Origin: Kribbella caucasensis | GTDB lineage: Bacteria; Actinomycetota; Actinomycetes; Propionibacteriales; Kribbellaceae | Assembly (NCBI RefSeq): GCF_004361855.1 | Contig: NZ_SNWQ01000012.1 | Location: 1 to 64,000, forward strand | Length of the DNA stretch: 64,000 nucleotides | Direction: 5' to 3' | Part shown: in pieces, positions 1-10,283 of the stretch | How the letters are laid out: each line of letters opens with the position of its first letter | Numbering within the stretch: position 1 is the stretch's first letter | Position numbers and translations under genes: made by a program | The notes under the pieces: generated by a model | The model's database searches: none | What the model saw: the letters and a program-made list of their open reading frames with translations, nothing else | What the model was told of the DNA's origin: nothing

Positions 1-144
1 CGATCAACCGGCCGATACGAATTCGCCATATCCCAATACTCGAACACCCACCCGGTTATCCACATCACCGCCACGCCCATTTCCCAACAGGCTCTGCAAC
101 CCGACAGTGGCGCAACACCCCGTCACCGGCGACCCTGATTTCGG

Positions 145-732
145 TCAAGTGGGCACTTCGGGGACGGGGATCGGGCGGCCGAAGAGGGCTTCGCCGACGG
201 CGGCCAGGTGGGGTGCGATGTCGGCCTCGGTTGCCTTGGCCAACGTGGGTGTGCCGACAGCGGTTCGGAGGATGCCGATGCCGAGCAGCCAGGCGGCGAA
301 GAGTTCGGTCCGGAGGTCGGCATCTTCGTTGCCGTCGGCAAGCTCCTGGAGAACGCCGAGGTAGCCGTCGCAGACCTGTTGGCGGACCCGGTCGCGCATG
401 TCGTCGTGGCTCGCGGACCGGAGCATCGCGATCAACGGATGTTCGCCGGCGTACTCGGCCCAGTCCTCGAAGACGAGCTGGCGCAGGAGCTTCGCGGGCA
501 GTTCATCGACCGGGCCGTCGGGGAGCACCACCGGAGCGGACGAGGTCGCCATCGCCTCGGTGAACAACTTCGACTTCGACCCGAAGTACCGGAACACCAA
601 TGCCGGATCCACGCCGACGTCCCCGGCGACATCTCGGACGCTGGTCCCGTCGTACCCGTCGCGGGCGAACCGCAGGCGCGCGCACTCCAGCAGCCGGGCC
701 CGGGTCGCCTCCCGATCCCGCTTGTGCGTCAT
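145..732 (-). CDS. TetR/AcrR-family transcriptional repressor
   Basis: A 195-residue TetR-family regulator. The N-terminal helix-turn-helix is clear (SVRDVAGDVGVDPALVFRYF followed by GSKSKLF), and the variable C-terminal half would bind an unknown ligand. I start it at the ATG ending at 732 because GAGAGGAG lies just upstream; an earlier in-frame ATG at 765 has no such site. It is divergent from an SDR gene starting at 842, and two related palindromic sites lie between the genes, so it probably represses that neighbour and itself. Family assignment is firm; the target is inferred from position and the operator. Nothing recognisable is seen in the 144 bases before its stop codon. Confidence 0.9.
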   Translation of the reverse strand: MTHKRDREATRARLLECARLRFARDGYDGTSVRDVAGDVGVDPALVFRYFGSKSKLFTEAMATSSAPVVLPDGPVDELPAKLLRQLVFEDWAEYAGEHPLIAMLRSASHDDMRDRVRQQVCDGYLGVLQELADGNEDADLRTELFAAWLLGIGILRTAVGTPTLAKATEADIAPHLAAVGEALFGRPIPVPEVPT

Positions 733-745
733 CACGGCTCCTCTC

Positions 746-763
746 AAGTCATCGGTCGTTGAC
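746..763. promoter_or_regulatory. Imperfect second operator for the adjacent TetR regulator
   Basis: AAGTCATCGGTCGTTGAC resembles the perfect palindrome at 793-816 (core AAGTCATCGATCGATGACTT) with a few mismatches. It lies in the 5' leader of the regulator gene and overlaps the -35 element of the divergent promoter. Confidence 0.55.
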
Positions 764-788
764 ATCCTAACTGCCGACTGCCTATGCT
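759..788 (+). promoter_or_regulatory. Sigma-70-type promoter of the SDR gene
   Basis: TTGACA (759-764), an 18-base spacer and TATGCT (783-788). The predicted transcription start near 795 falls inside the palindrome at 793-816, a typical arrangement for repression. Confidence 0.6.
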
Positions 789-792
789 CCAG

Positions 793-816
793 CTAAGTCA
801 TCGATCGATGACTTAG
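793..816. promoter_or_regulatory. Perfect 24-bp palindromic operator
   Basis: CTAAGTCATCGA followed immediately by its exact reverse complement. It sits between the divergent TetR and SDR genes, at the predicted transcription start of the latter, and is very probably the TetR operator. Confidence 0.75.
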
Positions 817-841
817 TCTGGGGAACGAGGAGACAACCGAT

Positions 842-1741
842 ATGAAGAACGTGTTCGTGGCCGGTGGGACGACCGGAATGGGCCGGGCGATCGCGATGCA
901 CTACCTGGAGCGGGGTGCCCGCGTCACCGTGGTCGGGAGTACGCCGGCGCGTGGTGAGCGGTTTCTCGCCGACGCGGCCGCGCTGGCGGCGCGAGATCGG
1001 GCGGCCTTCGTGTCCGCCGATCTGCTGTCGGTCGCGGAGAACCACCGTGTCGTCGAGGAGATCGAGGCGCGGCACGACGCGTTGGACGCGGTGGTGTTCA
1101 CCGCGATGCTGCCGTTCATCAAGCGGCACGAGACGGTCGACGGGTTCGAGGGGTCGTTCGTGCTGTACTACCTCAGCCGGTTCATCCTGAGCTACCGGCT
1201 GACCGGCCTGCTGGAACGCGGCGATACCCCGATCATCACCAGCATCGGCGCGACCGGGCTCACCAAGGGCGCGGTCAACTGGGACGACCTGCAGTTCACC
1301 CGCAACTACGGTGTCGTCCGCGCGACGATCAGCAGCGGCCGGGCGAACGACCTGCTCGGGGTGCACTACGTGGCGAACCACCCGGACGGGCGGACGAAGT
1401 ACTTGCAGCTGCGTCCGCCGTACACGAACAGCGGGACCAACCACCTGCCCCAGCCGTACCGCGCGCTGTCGCGGCTGCTCGCGACGCTCTTCGCCAAGTC
1501 GCCCGAGGAAAGTGTTCGCGGCACCCTCGCCCTGATGGACGATCAGCCCACCGACCGCCTAATCCTCCGCGCCCTCGACAAACCGGTCGACCCCAACCTG
1601 CCGACCTTCGACCCCACCAACGCCCAACGCCTGTACGACCTGACCAAACACGTGCTCACCCCCTTAACCGAAACGCCGCTCGGTCAGGTCCCGGCATCGG
1701 CCGGCCGGCGCGACCCCACCTTGGGCACCCGGCAGGCGTAG
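842..1741 (+). CDS. NAD(P)-dependent SDR-family oxidoreductase
   Basis: A 299-residue short-chain dehydrogenase-like protein. It opens with a Rossmann dinucleotide-binding motif (VFVAGGTTGMGRAIA) and keeps a beta4-like segment (DALDAVVFTAM). The usual YxxxK catalytic motif is not obvious, so it may be an atypical SDR. GAGGAG precedes the ATG at good distance. It is divergent from the TetR gene and probably its target. The substrate cannot be read from the sequence. Confidence 0.8.
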   Translation: MKNVFVAGGTTGMGRAIAMHYLERGARVTVVGSTPARGERFLADAAALAARDRAAFVSADLLSVAENHRVVEEIEARHDALDAVVFTAMLPFIKRHETVDGFEGSFVLYYLSRFILSYRLTGLLERGDTPIITSIGATGLTKGAVNWDDLQFTRNYGVVRATISSGRANDLLGVHYVANHPDGRTKYLQLRPPYTNSGTNHLPQPYRALSRLLATLFAKSPEESVRGTLALMDDQPTDRLILRALDKPVDPNLPTFDPTNAQRLYDLTKHVLTPLTETPLGQVPASAGRRDPTLGTRQA

Positions 1742-1781
1742 TCGGGCGGGAAACGTGCCTGGCCGGCGCCCAAGGTCGCGC
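1708..1781 (+). terminator. Long imperfect inverted repeat over the SDR stop codon
   Basis: GCGCGACC...CCTTGGGC (1708-1726) matches the reverse complement of GCCCAAGGTCGCGC (1768-1781) except for a five-base insertion, and inner segments around CCGGCAGGC and GCCTGGCCGG also pair. The hairpin brackets the stop codon and has no U-run. It is a plausible transcript end. Confidence 0.4.
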
Positions 1782-1840
1782 GTTCCACTCGATGGACCGG
1801 ACCTGACTGTCAACACCTTCTGGGGAGATGGGACAGGGTA

Positions 1841-1900
1841 TTTCCTGTCCGAGGCACCGGCTTCTTGTCCGAGGTGCCGGCTTCCTGTCCGAGGTGGCGG
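1841..1900. repeat. Three tandem 20-bp repeats upstream of the ECF42 promoter
   Basis: Units at 1841-1860, 1861-1880 and 1881-1900 share the pattern YTTCYTGTCCGAGGYRSCGG. They lie just upstream of the TGTCGA promoter element at 1921. No coding use is apparent. Confidence 0.85.
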
Positions 1901-1920
1901 GAAAGTGGGGCGAAGTCGGG

Positions 1921-1947
1921 TGTCGAATTGGTGGTGGCCGGGTCGAC
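1921..1947 (+). promoter_or_regulatory. ECF42-type promoter 1 (TGTCGA-N17-CGAC)
   Basis: TGTCGA (1921-1926), a 17-base spacer and CGAC (1944-1947), 43 bases before the DGPF gene start. The same two hexamer/tetramer elements with the same spacing recur at 3687 and 57704. As I recall, ECF42 sigma factors use TGTCGA in the -35 and CGA/TC in the -10 region. Confidence 0.75.
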
Positions 1948-1990
1948 GTGAGAGTAAGTGATCGACCGACGAACGAGGGAGTGGCAACTG

Positions 1991-2365
1991 ATGCGGTACA
2001 TGATCATCAACAAGGCGGACGCGGACACCGAGGCCGGGAAGATGGTGAGCCCGGGGGTGGGCGAGGCGGTCGGCAAATTGGTCGACGACCTGTCGAAGTC
2101 TGGTGTGCTGCTGTTCGCGGAGGGCGTGCACCGGAGCTCGCTGGGTGCCCGGGTGAAGGTGGCCGGTGGCAAGCGGACGGTGACCGATGGGCCGTTCGCG
2201 GAGACCAAGGAGCTGATCGGCGGCATCATCGTGATCGAGGTCCGCGACCAGGACGAGGCGATCGAGTGGGCAGCGCGGCTGGCGGAGGCGCTCGACGCCG
2301 AGGTGGAAGTCCGCCGCGTCGTCGAAGAAGCCGACTTCGACAACCCCGAGCTCTTCCAGCACTGA
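1991..2365 (+). CDS. DGPF-domain (YCII-related) protein of an ECF42 locus
   Basis: A 124-residue protein of the YCII-related/DGPF family. The family signature is visible as VTDGPFAETKELIGG, followed by the usual ferredoxin-like tail (EAIEWAARLAEALDAEVEVR). GAGGGAG precedes the ATG at 1991; an in-frame earlier start at 1958 would add residues before the conserved MRYMIINK beginning. DGPF proteins are the classic genomic partners and targets of ECF42 sigma factors, and the sigma gene follows here with a hairpin between. The biochemical role of the family is not established. Confidence 0.85.
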   Translation: MRYMIINKADADTEAGKMVSPGVGEAVGKLVDDLSKSGVLLFAEGVHRSSLGARVKVAGGKRTVTDGPFAETKELIGGIIVIEVRDQDEAIEWAARLAEALDAEVEVRRVVEEADFDNPELFQH

Positions 2366-2368
2366 GTT

Positions 2369-2409
2369 CTTGGGTGACCTGGCAGCCAAGAGCTGCCAGG
2401 TCACCTAAG
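2369..2409 (+). terminator. Strong 18-bp hairpin between the DGPF and sigma genes
   Basis: Arms 2369-2386 and 2392-2409 pair along 18 bases with one G-U pair (core GGTGACCTGGCAGC) around a five-base loop. It has no U-tract. It ends ten bases before the sigma start codon and may attenuate read-through from the DGPF gene. Confidence 0.65.
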
Positions 2410-2418
2410 CTCGGTCGG

Positions 2419-3723
2419 GTGACGGTTGCGGAGGCGCAGGGGGCTGTTGACGCGGTCTGGCGGATCGAGTCGGCTCGGATCATCGCGGGGGTCGCGCGGA
2501 TCGTCCGGGACGTCGGGCTGGCCGAGGAGCTGGCACAGGATGCCCTGGTGGCGGCGCTGGAGCAGTGGCCGGAATCGGGGGTGCCGAAGAATCCGGGGGC
2601 CTGGCTGATGGCGATCGCCAAGCGCCGGGCGATCGACCTGATCCGGCGGAAGGAGACCTACCAGCGCAAGCTGGCCGAGCTCGGGCACGAGCTGGAGATC
2701 GACGGCGACAGCGTGGAAGACGATGTCGAGGCGATTCTCGAGGACCAGATCGAGGACGACCTGCTCCGGCTGGTCTTCACCGCCTGCCATCCGGTGCTGA
2801 CCACCGACGCACGGGTGAGTCTGACCCTGCGGCTGCTCGGCGGGTTGAAGACCGACGAGATCGCCCGTGCGTTCCTCGCACCGGAGCCGACCATCGCGCA
2901 GCGGATCGTCCGGGCCAAGCGGAACCTGGCGAAGGCCGGGGTGGAGTTCGAGGTCCCTGCCGGTGACGAGCTGATCGAGCGGCTGTCGTCGGTGCTCGAG
3001 GTGATCTACCTGATCTACAACGAGGGGTACTCCGCGACCGCGGGCGACGACTGGATGCGCCCGGCCCTGTGCAACGAGGCGATGCGGCTCGGCCGGTTGC
3101 TCGCCGAACTGATGCCGCAGGAGCCCGAAGTCCACGGCCTGCTCGCGTTGATGGAGCTCCAGGCGTCCCGCGCGACCGCCCGTACCGGCCCGTCCGGCGA
3201 ACCCGTCCTGCTGCTCGACCAGGATCGCCGTCGCTGGGACCGCCTGCTGATCCGCCGCGGCCTGGAGAGCATCGAGCGCGCGTGGACCCTCGAAGCGCCA
3301 CCCGGCCCGTACCTCCTCCAGGCCGCGATCGCCGCTTGTCACGCCCGAGCCGCCGAGCCCGGTGACACGGATTGGGCGCGCATCGCCGGCCTGTACGAGG
3401 TACTGGCGCAACTGGTCCCGTCGCCGGTGGTCGAACTGAACCGGGCGGTCGCGATCTCGATGGCGTTCGGGCCCGAGCGGGGACTCGTCGCGGTGGACGC
3501 GTTGCTCGACGAACCGGCGTTGAAGGACTATCACCTGCTGCCGAGTGTGCGCGGCGATCTGCTGTTCAAGCTGGGCCGGTACGACGAGGCGCGGGCGGAG
3601 TTCGAGCGGGCCGCCGGGCTGACCCGGAACGAGCGGGAGCGCGCACTCCTCCTCGACCGGGCCGCTGCGTGTGGTGTCGATTCTGGTGTCGATTCTGGGG
3701 CGGGTCGTTCGACGCAGGGGTGA
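2419..3723 (+). CDS. ECF42-type RNA polymerase sigma factor with TPR-like C-terminal extension
   Basis: A 434-residue extracytoplasmic-function sigma factor. Sigma region 2 spans about residues 15-80 (ELAQDALVAALEQWPESGVP, AIAKRRAIDLIRRK) and region 4 about 120-175 (LTLRLLGGLKTDEIARAFL, IAQRIVRAKRNL). About 250 further residues form the helical DUF6596/TPR-like extension typical of ECF42, including YNEGYSAT. No anti-sigma gene is present, consistent with control through the extension. The GTG at 2419 is chosen because homology begins there; no good ribosome site is seen, since the start follows the hairpin directly. The last residues (GVDSGVDSGAG) are encoded by a 12-bp duplication that carries promoter 2. 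Confidence 0.88.
   Translation: MTVAEAQGAVDAVWRIESARIIAGVARIVRDVGLAEELAQDALVAALEQWPESGVPKNPGAWLMAIAKRRAIDLIRRKETYQRKLAELGHELEIDGDSVEDDVEAILEDQIEDDLLRLVFTACHPVLTTDARVSLTLRLLGGLKTDEIARAFLAPEPTIAQRIVRAKRNLAKAGVEFEVPAGDELIERLSSVLEVIYLIYNEGYSATAGDDWMRPALCNEAMRLGRLLAELMPQEPEVHGLLALMELQASRATARTGPSGEPVLLLDQDRRRWDRLLIRRGLESIERAWTLEAPPGPYLLQAAIAACHARAAEPGDTDWARIAGLYEVLAQLVPSPVVELNRAVAISMAFGPERGLVAVDALLDEPALKDYHLLPSVRGDLLFKLGRYDEARAEFERAAGLTRNERERALLLDRAAACGVDSGVDSGAGRSTQG
3687..3713 (+). promoter_or_regulatory. ECF42-type promoter 2, inside the sigma gene 3' end
   Basis: TGTCGA (3687-3692), a 17-base spacer and CGAC (3710-3713). It lies within the last codons of the sigma gene, 48 bases before the first alpha/beta hydrolase. 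The -35 is the second copy of a tandem TGTCGATTCTGG duplication; the first copy has no CGAC at the right distance. Confidence 0.7.
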
Positions 3724-3761
3724 CGCCGGGAGAACGCCCGGCCCGGATGAGGAGAAACATC

Positions 3762-4538
3762 ATGGAAAAGGTCACCTCGGCAGACGGCACCCCGATCGCG
3801 TACGACCGGCTCGGCGACGGATCCCCGGTGATCCTGGTCTGCGGCGGCTCGGTGGACCGGATGTCGAACGCCTCGCTGGCCGCGCTGCTGGCGGAGAACC
3901 ACACCGTCTACAACTACGACCGCCGCGGCCGGGGCGACTCCGGTGACGCGGAGGTCTACGCGATCGAGCGCGAGTTCGAGGACCTGGACGCGATCTTCGC
4001 GTTGGCCGGTGGATCGGCTCACCTGTACGGCACCTCGTCCGGCGCGGCCCTGGCCCTGCTGGCGACCGCGTCCGGCCGTCCGGTGAACCGGCTCGCGCTC
4101 TGGGAGCCGCCGTACATTCTCGAGGGCACCCGGCAGCGGCCGCCGGCGAACACGGCCGACATCTACCGGGAGTTCGTCGCGGCGGGCCGGCGGGACAAGG
4201 CCGCGGAGTACTTCATGGCCGAGGTGGTCGGGCTGCCGGCCGAGTTCGTCGCGATGGCGAAGGAGTCGCCGTGGTGGCCGGACCAGGAGGCGATCGCGCA
4301 CACCCTCGCGTACGACGCGACGATCATGGCCGACTACGAGGTCCCGACCGACGCGATCGCCAAGGTGACCGTGCCGACCCAGGTACTCAGTGGCGGCGCG
4401 TCCGACGACTGGATGCTGAAGAGCAACCAGGCCGTGGTCGAGGCACTCCCCAACGGCAGCCACCGGGTCCTGCCCGAGCAGCAGCACAACGTCGACGCCG
4501 CCGTACTGGCGCCCGCTCTGAAGGAGTTCTACCGATGA
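3762..4538 (+). CDS. Alpha/beta hydrolase, first of a tandem pair
   Basis: A 258-residue alpha/beta-hydrolase. The nucleophile elbow is GTSSGAA (Ser), an oxyanion-type segment follows the first strand (VILVCGGS), and the conserved YNYDRRGRGDSG block precedes the elbow; the catalytic His is likely in PEQQHNVDA. GAGGAG precedes the ATG at 3762. The next gene starts in an ATGA overlap and is clearly paralogous, so the pair arose by duplication. It lies behind ECF42-type promoter 2, which suggests it is induced by the sigma factor. The substrate is unknown. Confidence 0.85.
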   Translation: MEKVTSADGTPIAYDRLGDGSPVILVCGGSVDRMSNASLAALLAENHTVYNYDRRGRGDSGDAEVYAIEREFEDLDAIFALAGGSAHLYGTSSGAALALLATASGRPVNRLALWEPPYILEGTRQRPPANTADIYREFVAAGRRDKAAEYFMAEVVGLPAEFVAMAKESPWWPDQEAIAHTLAYDATIMADYEVPTDAIAKVTVPTQVLSGGASDDWMLKSNQAVVEALPNGSHRVLPEQQHNVDAAVLAPALKEFYR

Positions 4539-5344
4539 CGAACACAGCGGTCTCGAAGGACGGGACGACGATCGCGTACGACCGGGCCGGGGACGGGCCT
4601 GCGGTGGTGCTCGTCGACGGGGCGCTGTGCAGTCGCGCGCAGGGCCCGATGCCCGACCTGTCGAAGGAGCTCGCCGGCAGGTTCACCGTCTACAACTACG
4701 ACCGGCGCGGCCGGGGTGACAGCGGTGGGAGCAAGACCGGCGACGCGGCGTACGAGTTGGATCGGGAGATCGAGGACCTGGCCGCGGTGATCGAGGCGGC
4801 GGGCGGATCGGCGTACGTCTACGGCACGTCGTCCGGGGCGGCGCTCGCGCTGCGGGCCGCGGCGGCCGGGGTGCCGATCACGAAGCTGGCCGTGTTCGAG
4901 GCGCCGTTCGTGGTGGACGACAGCCGCAAGCCGATCCCGCGCACCTGGGTCGCGGATCTGCAGCAGCTGGTCGACGCCGGCCGGCGCGGCGACGCGGTGA
5001 AGTACTTCATGACGAAAGGCATCGGGCTGCCCGGCGTCGTCGTCCTGATGATGAAGCTGATGCCGGCCTGGAAGCCGATGAAGGAACTCGCCCACACGCT
5101 TCCGTACGACGCGGCGCTGCTCGGGGAGAACTGCTTCGGTCAACCGCTCGACGCATCCCAATGGTCATCGCTTGAGCAGCCGGTCCTGGTCGCGGGCGGC
5201 GGAAAGAGCCCGGGCTGGATGCGCACGTCGGTCTGGGCGGTCGCCGACGCGATTCCCGGGGCGACCCACCGGGAGATCCCCGGTCAGAACCACATCATCA
5301 AGGCGACCGCAATCGCCCCGGTGCTGACCGAGTTCTTCAGCTGA
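4535..5344 (+). CDS. Alpha/beta hydrolase, second of a tandem pair
   Basis: A 269-residue alpha/beta-hydrolase paralogous to its upstream neighbour: both carry DGTxIAYDR at the N-terminus, YNYDRRGRGDSG and GTSSGAALAL with the nucleophilic Ser. The catalytic His is probably in PGQNHII. Its ATG overlaps the preceding stop (ATGA), with AAGGAG upstream, so the two are translationally coupled and presumably made together. The divergence of the lid regions (DSRKPIPRTWVADLQQ against TRQRPPANTADIYREF) suggests related but different substrates. Confidence 0.85.
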   Translation: MTNTAVSKDGTTIAYDRAGDGPAVVLVDGALCSRAQGPMPDLSKELAGRFTVYNYDRRGRGDSGGSKTGDAAYELDREIEDLAAVIEAAGGSAYVYGTSSGAALALRAAAAGVPITKLAVFEAPFVVDDSRKPIPRTWVADLQQLVDAGRRGDAVKYFMTKGIGLPGVVVLMMKLMPAWKPMKELAHTLPYDAALLGENCFGQPLDASQWSSLEQPVLVAGGGKSPGWMRTSVWAVADAIPGATHREIPGQNHIIKATAIAPVLTEFFS

Positions 5345-5349
5345 CACCG

Positions 5350-5392
5350 TTGCGTCCGAGGAACCGTGTGACCCACGGTTCCTCGGACGCAA
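5350..5392. terminator. Perfect 19-bp terminator hairpin between convergent genes
   Basis: TTGCGTCCGAGGAACCGTG (5350-5368) pairs exactly with 5374-5392 around a five-base loop, followed by AAAA on the plus strand. It separates the hydrolase operon from the convergent superoxide dismutase gene and probably serves both. Confidence 0.85.
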
Positions 5393-5403
5393 AAGCAGAG
5401 GTG

Positions 5404-6030
5404 TCAGCCGACGGTGATGAGGCCGCCGGCGTTGGTGCGGGCGGCGTCGAAGCGGGCCTGCGCGTCGGCCCAGTTCACCACGTTCCACCAGGCCTTGACG
5501 TAGTCCGGCTTCACGTTCTTGTACTGCAGGTAGAAGGCGTGCTCCCACATGTCCAGCATCACGATCGGGATCTGCCCGGCCGGCAGGTTGGCCTGCTGGT
5601 CGTACAGCTGGTGGATCAGCAGCCGGCCCTGCAGCGCGTCCCAGCCGAGGATCGCCCAACCGGACCCCTGGATGGTGGTCGCCGCCGCGGTGAAGTGCGC
5701 CTGGAACGCGTCGAACGAGCCGAAGTACTCGTCCAGCGCGGCCGCCAGCTCGCCGTCCGGCTTGTCGCCACCCTCCGGCGACAGGTTCTTCCAGAAGATC
5801 GAGTGGTTGACGTGCCCGCCGAGGTTGAAGGCGAGCGTCTTCTCCAGCCCGACGATCGAGCCGAAGTCGCCCTTCTCGCGGGCCGCGGCCAGCTTCTCCA
5901 GGGTGTCGTTCAGGCCGTTGACGTAGGTCTGGTGGTGCTTGGAGTGGTGCAGCTCCATGATCTCGCCGGAGATGTGCGGCGCCAGTGCGCCGTAGTCATA
6001 GGTGAGGTCGGGAAGCGTGTACGTGGTCAA
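5404..6030 (-). CDS. Superoxide dismutase, Fe/Mn family
   Basis: A 208-residue cytoplasmic superoxide dismutase, converting superoxide to oxygen and hydrogen peroxide. Metal ligands are visible: the first His of LHHSKHH (about residue 28), the His in GGHVNHSIFW, and Asp and His of DMWEHAFY. Sequence alone does not settle Fe versus Mn. The start is a TTG at 6030 preceded by AAGGAG at ideal distance; the longer reading frame upstream lacks family similarity. The length fits the family. The promoter upstream is of MerR/SoxR type, suggesting redox or metal induction. Confidence 0.95.
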   Translation of the reverse strand: MTTYTLPDLTYDYGALAPHISGEIMELHHSKHHQTYVNGLNDTLEKLAAAREKGDFGSIVGLEKTLAFNLGGHVNHSIFWKNLSPEGGDKPDGELAAALDEYFGSFDAFQAHFTAAATTIQGSGWAILGWDALQGRLLIHQLYDQQANLPAGQIPIVMLDMWEHAFYLQYKNVKPDYVKAWWNVVNWADAQARFDAARTNAGGLITVG

Positions 6031-6093
6031 CTCTGCTCCTTCGTCGGGGCCCCGTCGGGGCCGATATCTGCGATGTCCTGTCTCAGCGGCACC

Positions 6094-6124
6094 AGCTTGA
6101 AACTTCAACCACGGTTGAGGTCAA
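6094..6124 (-). promoter_or_regulatory. MerR/SoxR-type promoter of the superoxide dismutase gene
   Basis: Read on the minus strand: TTGACC, a 19-base spacer and CAAGCT. The spacer and -35 hold a near-perfect dyad, ACCTCAACC-GT-GGTTGAAGT, at 6102-6121. An overlong 19-base spacer with a central dyad is characteristic of promoters activated by MerR-family proteins such as SoxR. No regulator gene of that family is in the window. Confidence 0.6.
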
Positions 6125-6269
6125 GTCACCACGCCGGGCGGCGCCCGCCTTGGTCGACCCTGTGCCCGAACCTGTCGCCGTCTACACCCGGCCGACGGCT
6201 CGGTCACCACCCAGCTTCACATACTCCGCCACCCGCGGAACCGCCCGGTCTCATCCCAGTCCGAACCTC

Positions 6270-7082
6270 TCAACAGCCACTCAGCACTGTGCGGAGCCGG
6301 GCGGCGAACGCGTCCGGGTCGTCCACGAAGCCGATGTGGCCGCCGGGGAAGAAGGTGGGATCGATGCTCAGCCCCTTCGCGAGTGCGCGCGACGTCCAGT
6401 CGCAGAGCTGATCGGCCGATTCCTCACCGATCCCGACCACGATGTGGACAGGGCCGGACGTCAACGCGTCCAGGTCCGGCTGCCAGCGAACACTCGGGCG
6501 CAGCTCGTGCTCGAACCAGAACCGCTCGTCGGCCACGACCTGCGGGTCCCGCTCGCCGCCGAACATCACCTCGATCATCTCGTCCGGCAGCTGGATGTTC
6601 GCCTGGACGAAGAACTTCCGCCAGGCCCCGAGCACGTCACCGCCGAGGTAGGTCGCGACCAGGTCGTCGGCCAGTTCCCGCTGCCGGTCGCGATCGTCGA
6701 GCAGTTCTTCCAGTGGCGGCTCGTGTGCGATCGCCGTGCGGACCAGTTCGGGGTGGTGCTGGGCGAGCGCGAGGGTGCTGACCGCCCCGCCGCTCGAACC
6801 GAGCACGATCGCCGGTCCCGCGTCGAGGTTCCTGATCAGCCGGGCAAGGTCGCCGGCGCGCTGCTCGGGCGTCGAGTCGGCCGTCGGATCCTCGAGCGGG
6901 CTGCGGCCGATCCCGCGCGGATCGGTGGTCAGCACGGTGTGGTCAGCGGCCAGCAGATCGGCCAGCGGGGCGAACGACTGGGCATTCATCGGTGCACCGA
7001 CCAGTACTACGAGGGGCCCGGCGCCGCGGACCTCGTAGTACAGGCCGGCGCCGGGGGTCTCGAGGGTCGAGGTGGTGGTCAT
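6270..7082 (-). CDS. Alpha/beta hydrolase
   Basis: A 270-residue alpha/beta-hydrolase. The nucleophile elbow is GSSGGA (Ser), preceded by DPRGIGRS, and the catalytic His is in FFPGGHIGFVDDP. The ATG at 7082 has AAGGAG in front; an upstream in-frame start at 7145 has no support. It stands alone on the minus strand, with about 240 bases between its stop and the superoxide dismutase start. Likely a small-ester or lactone hydrolase; the substrate is unknown. Confidence 0.82.
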   Translation of the reverse strand: MTTTSTLETPGAGLYYEVRGAGPLVVLVGAPMNAQSFAPLADLLAADHTVLTTDPRGIGRSPLEDPTADSTPEQRAGDLARLIRNLDAGPAIVLGSSGGAVSTLALAQHHPELVRTAIAHEPPLEELLDDRDRQRELADDLVATYLGGDVLGAWRKFFVQANIQLPDEMIEVMFGGERDPQVVADERFWFEHELRPSVRWQPDLDALTSGPVHIVVGIGEESADQLCDWTSRALAKGLSIDPTFFPGGHIGFVDDPDAFAARLRTVLSGC

Positions 7083-7282
7083 CGTCTTCTCCTTCAATCG
7101 TGGGTCCTTGGGGATACAACGAGTGGAGAGTCCGGCGATGGACATCCGGTCCGAGATCGGCTGACTACGGTCTGGTGCAGGGGCGCGCTGGCGGGGCGAA
7201 TAGACTTTGACCGCCGATGTCGGTGGCGAGCCCGGCCGCCGAGGCCTTCAGATCCCCATTGACCTGACCAGAGGTTGTTGTC

Positions 7283-10279
<2,997 letters not shown>

Positions 10280-10283
10280 CCGC

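Noticed and set aside
1841..1900. Tandem repeats as a CRISPR array
   Set aside because: Only three units, no spacers between them and no cas genes.
7083..7282. Glycine-specific T-box or riboswitch before glyQS
   Set aside because: No T-box sequence or specifier stem and no terminator/antiterminator pair could be found in the 200-bp leader.
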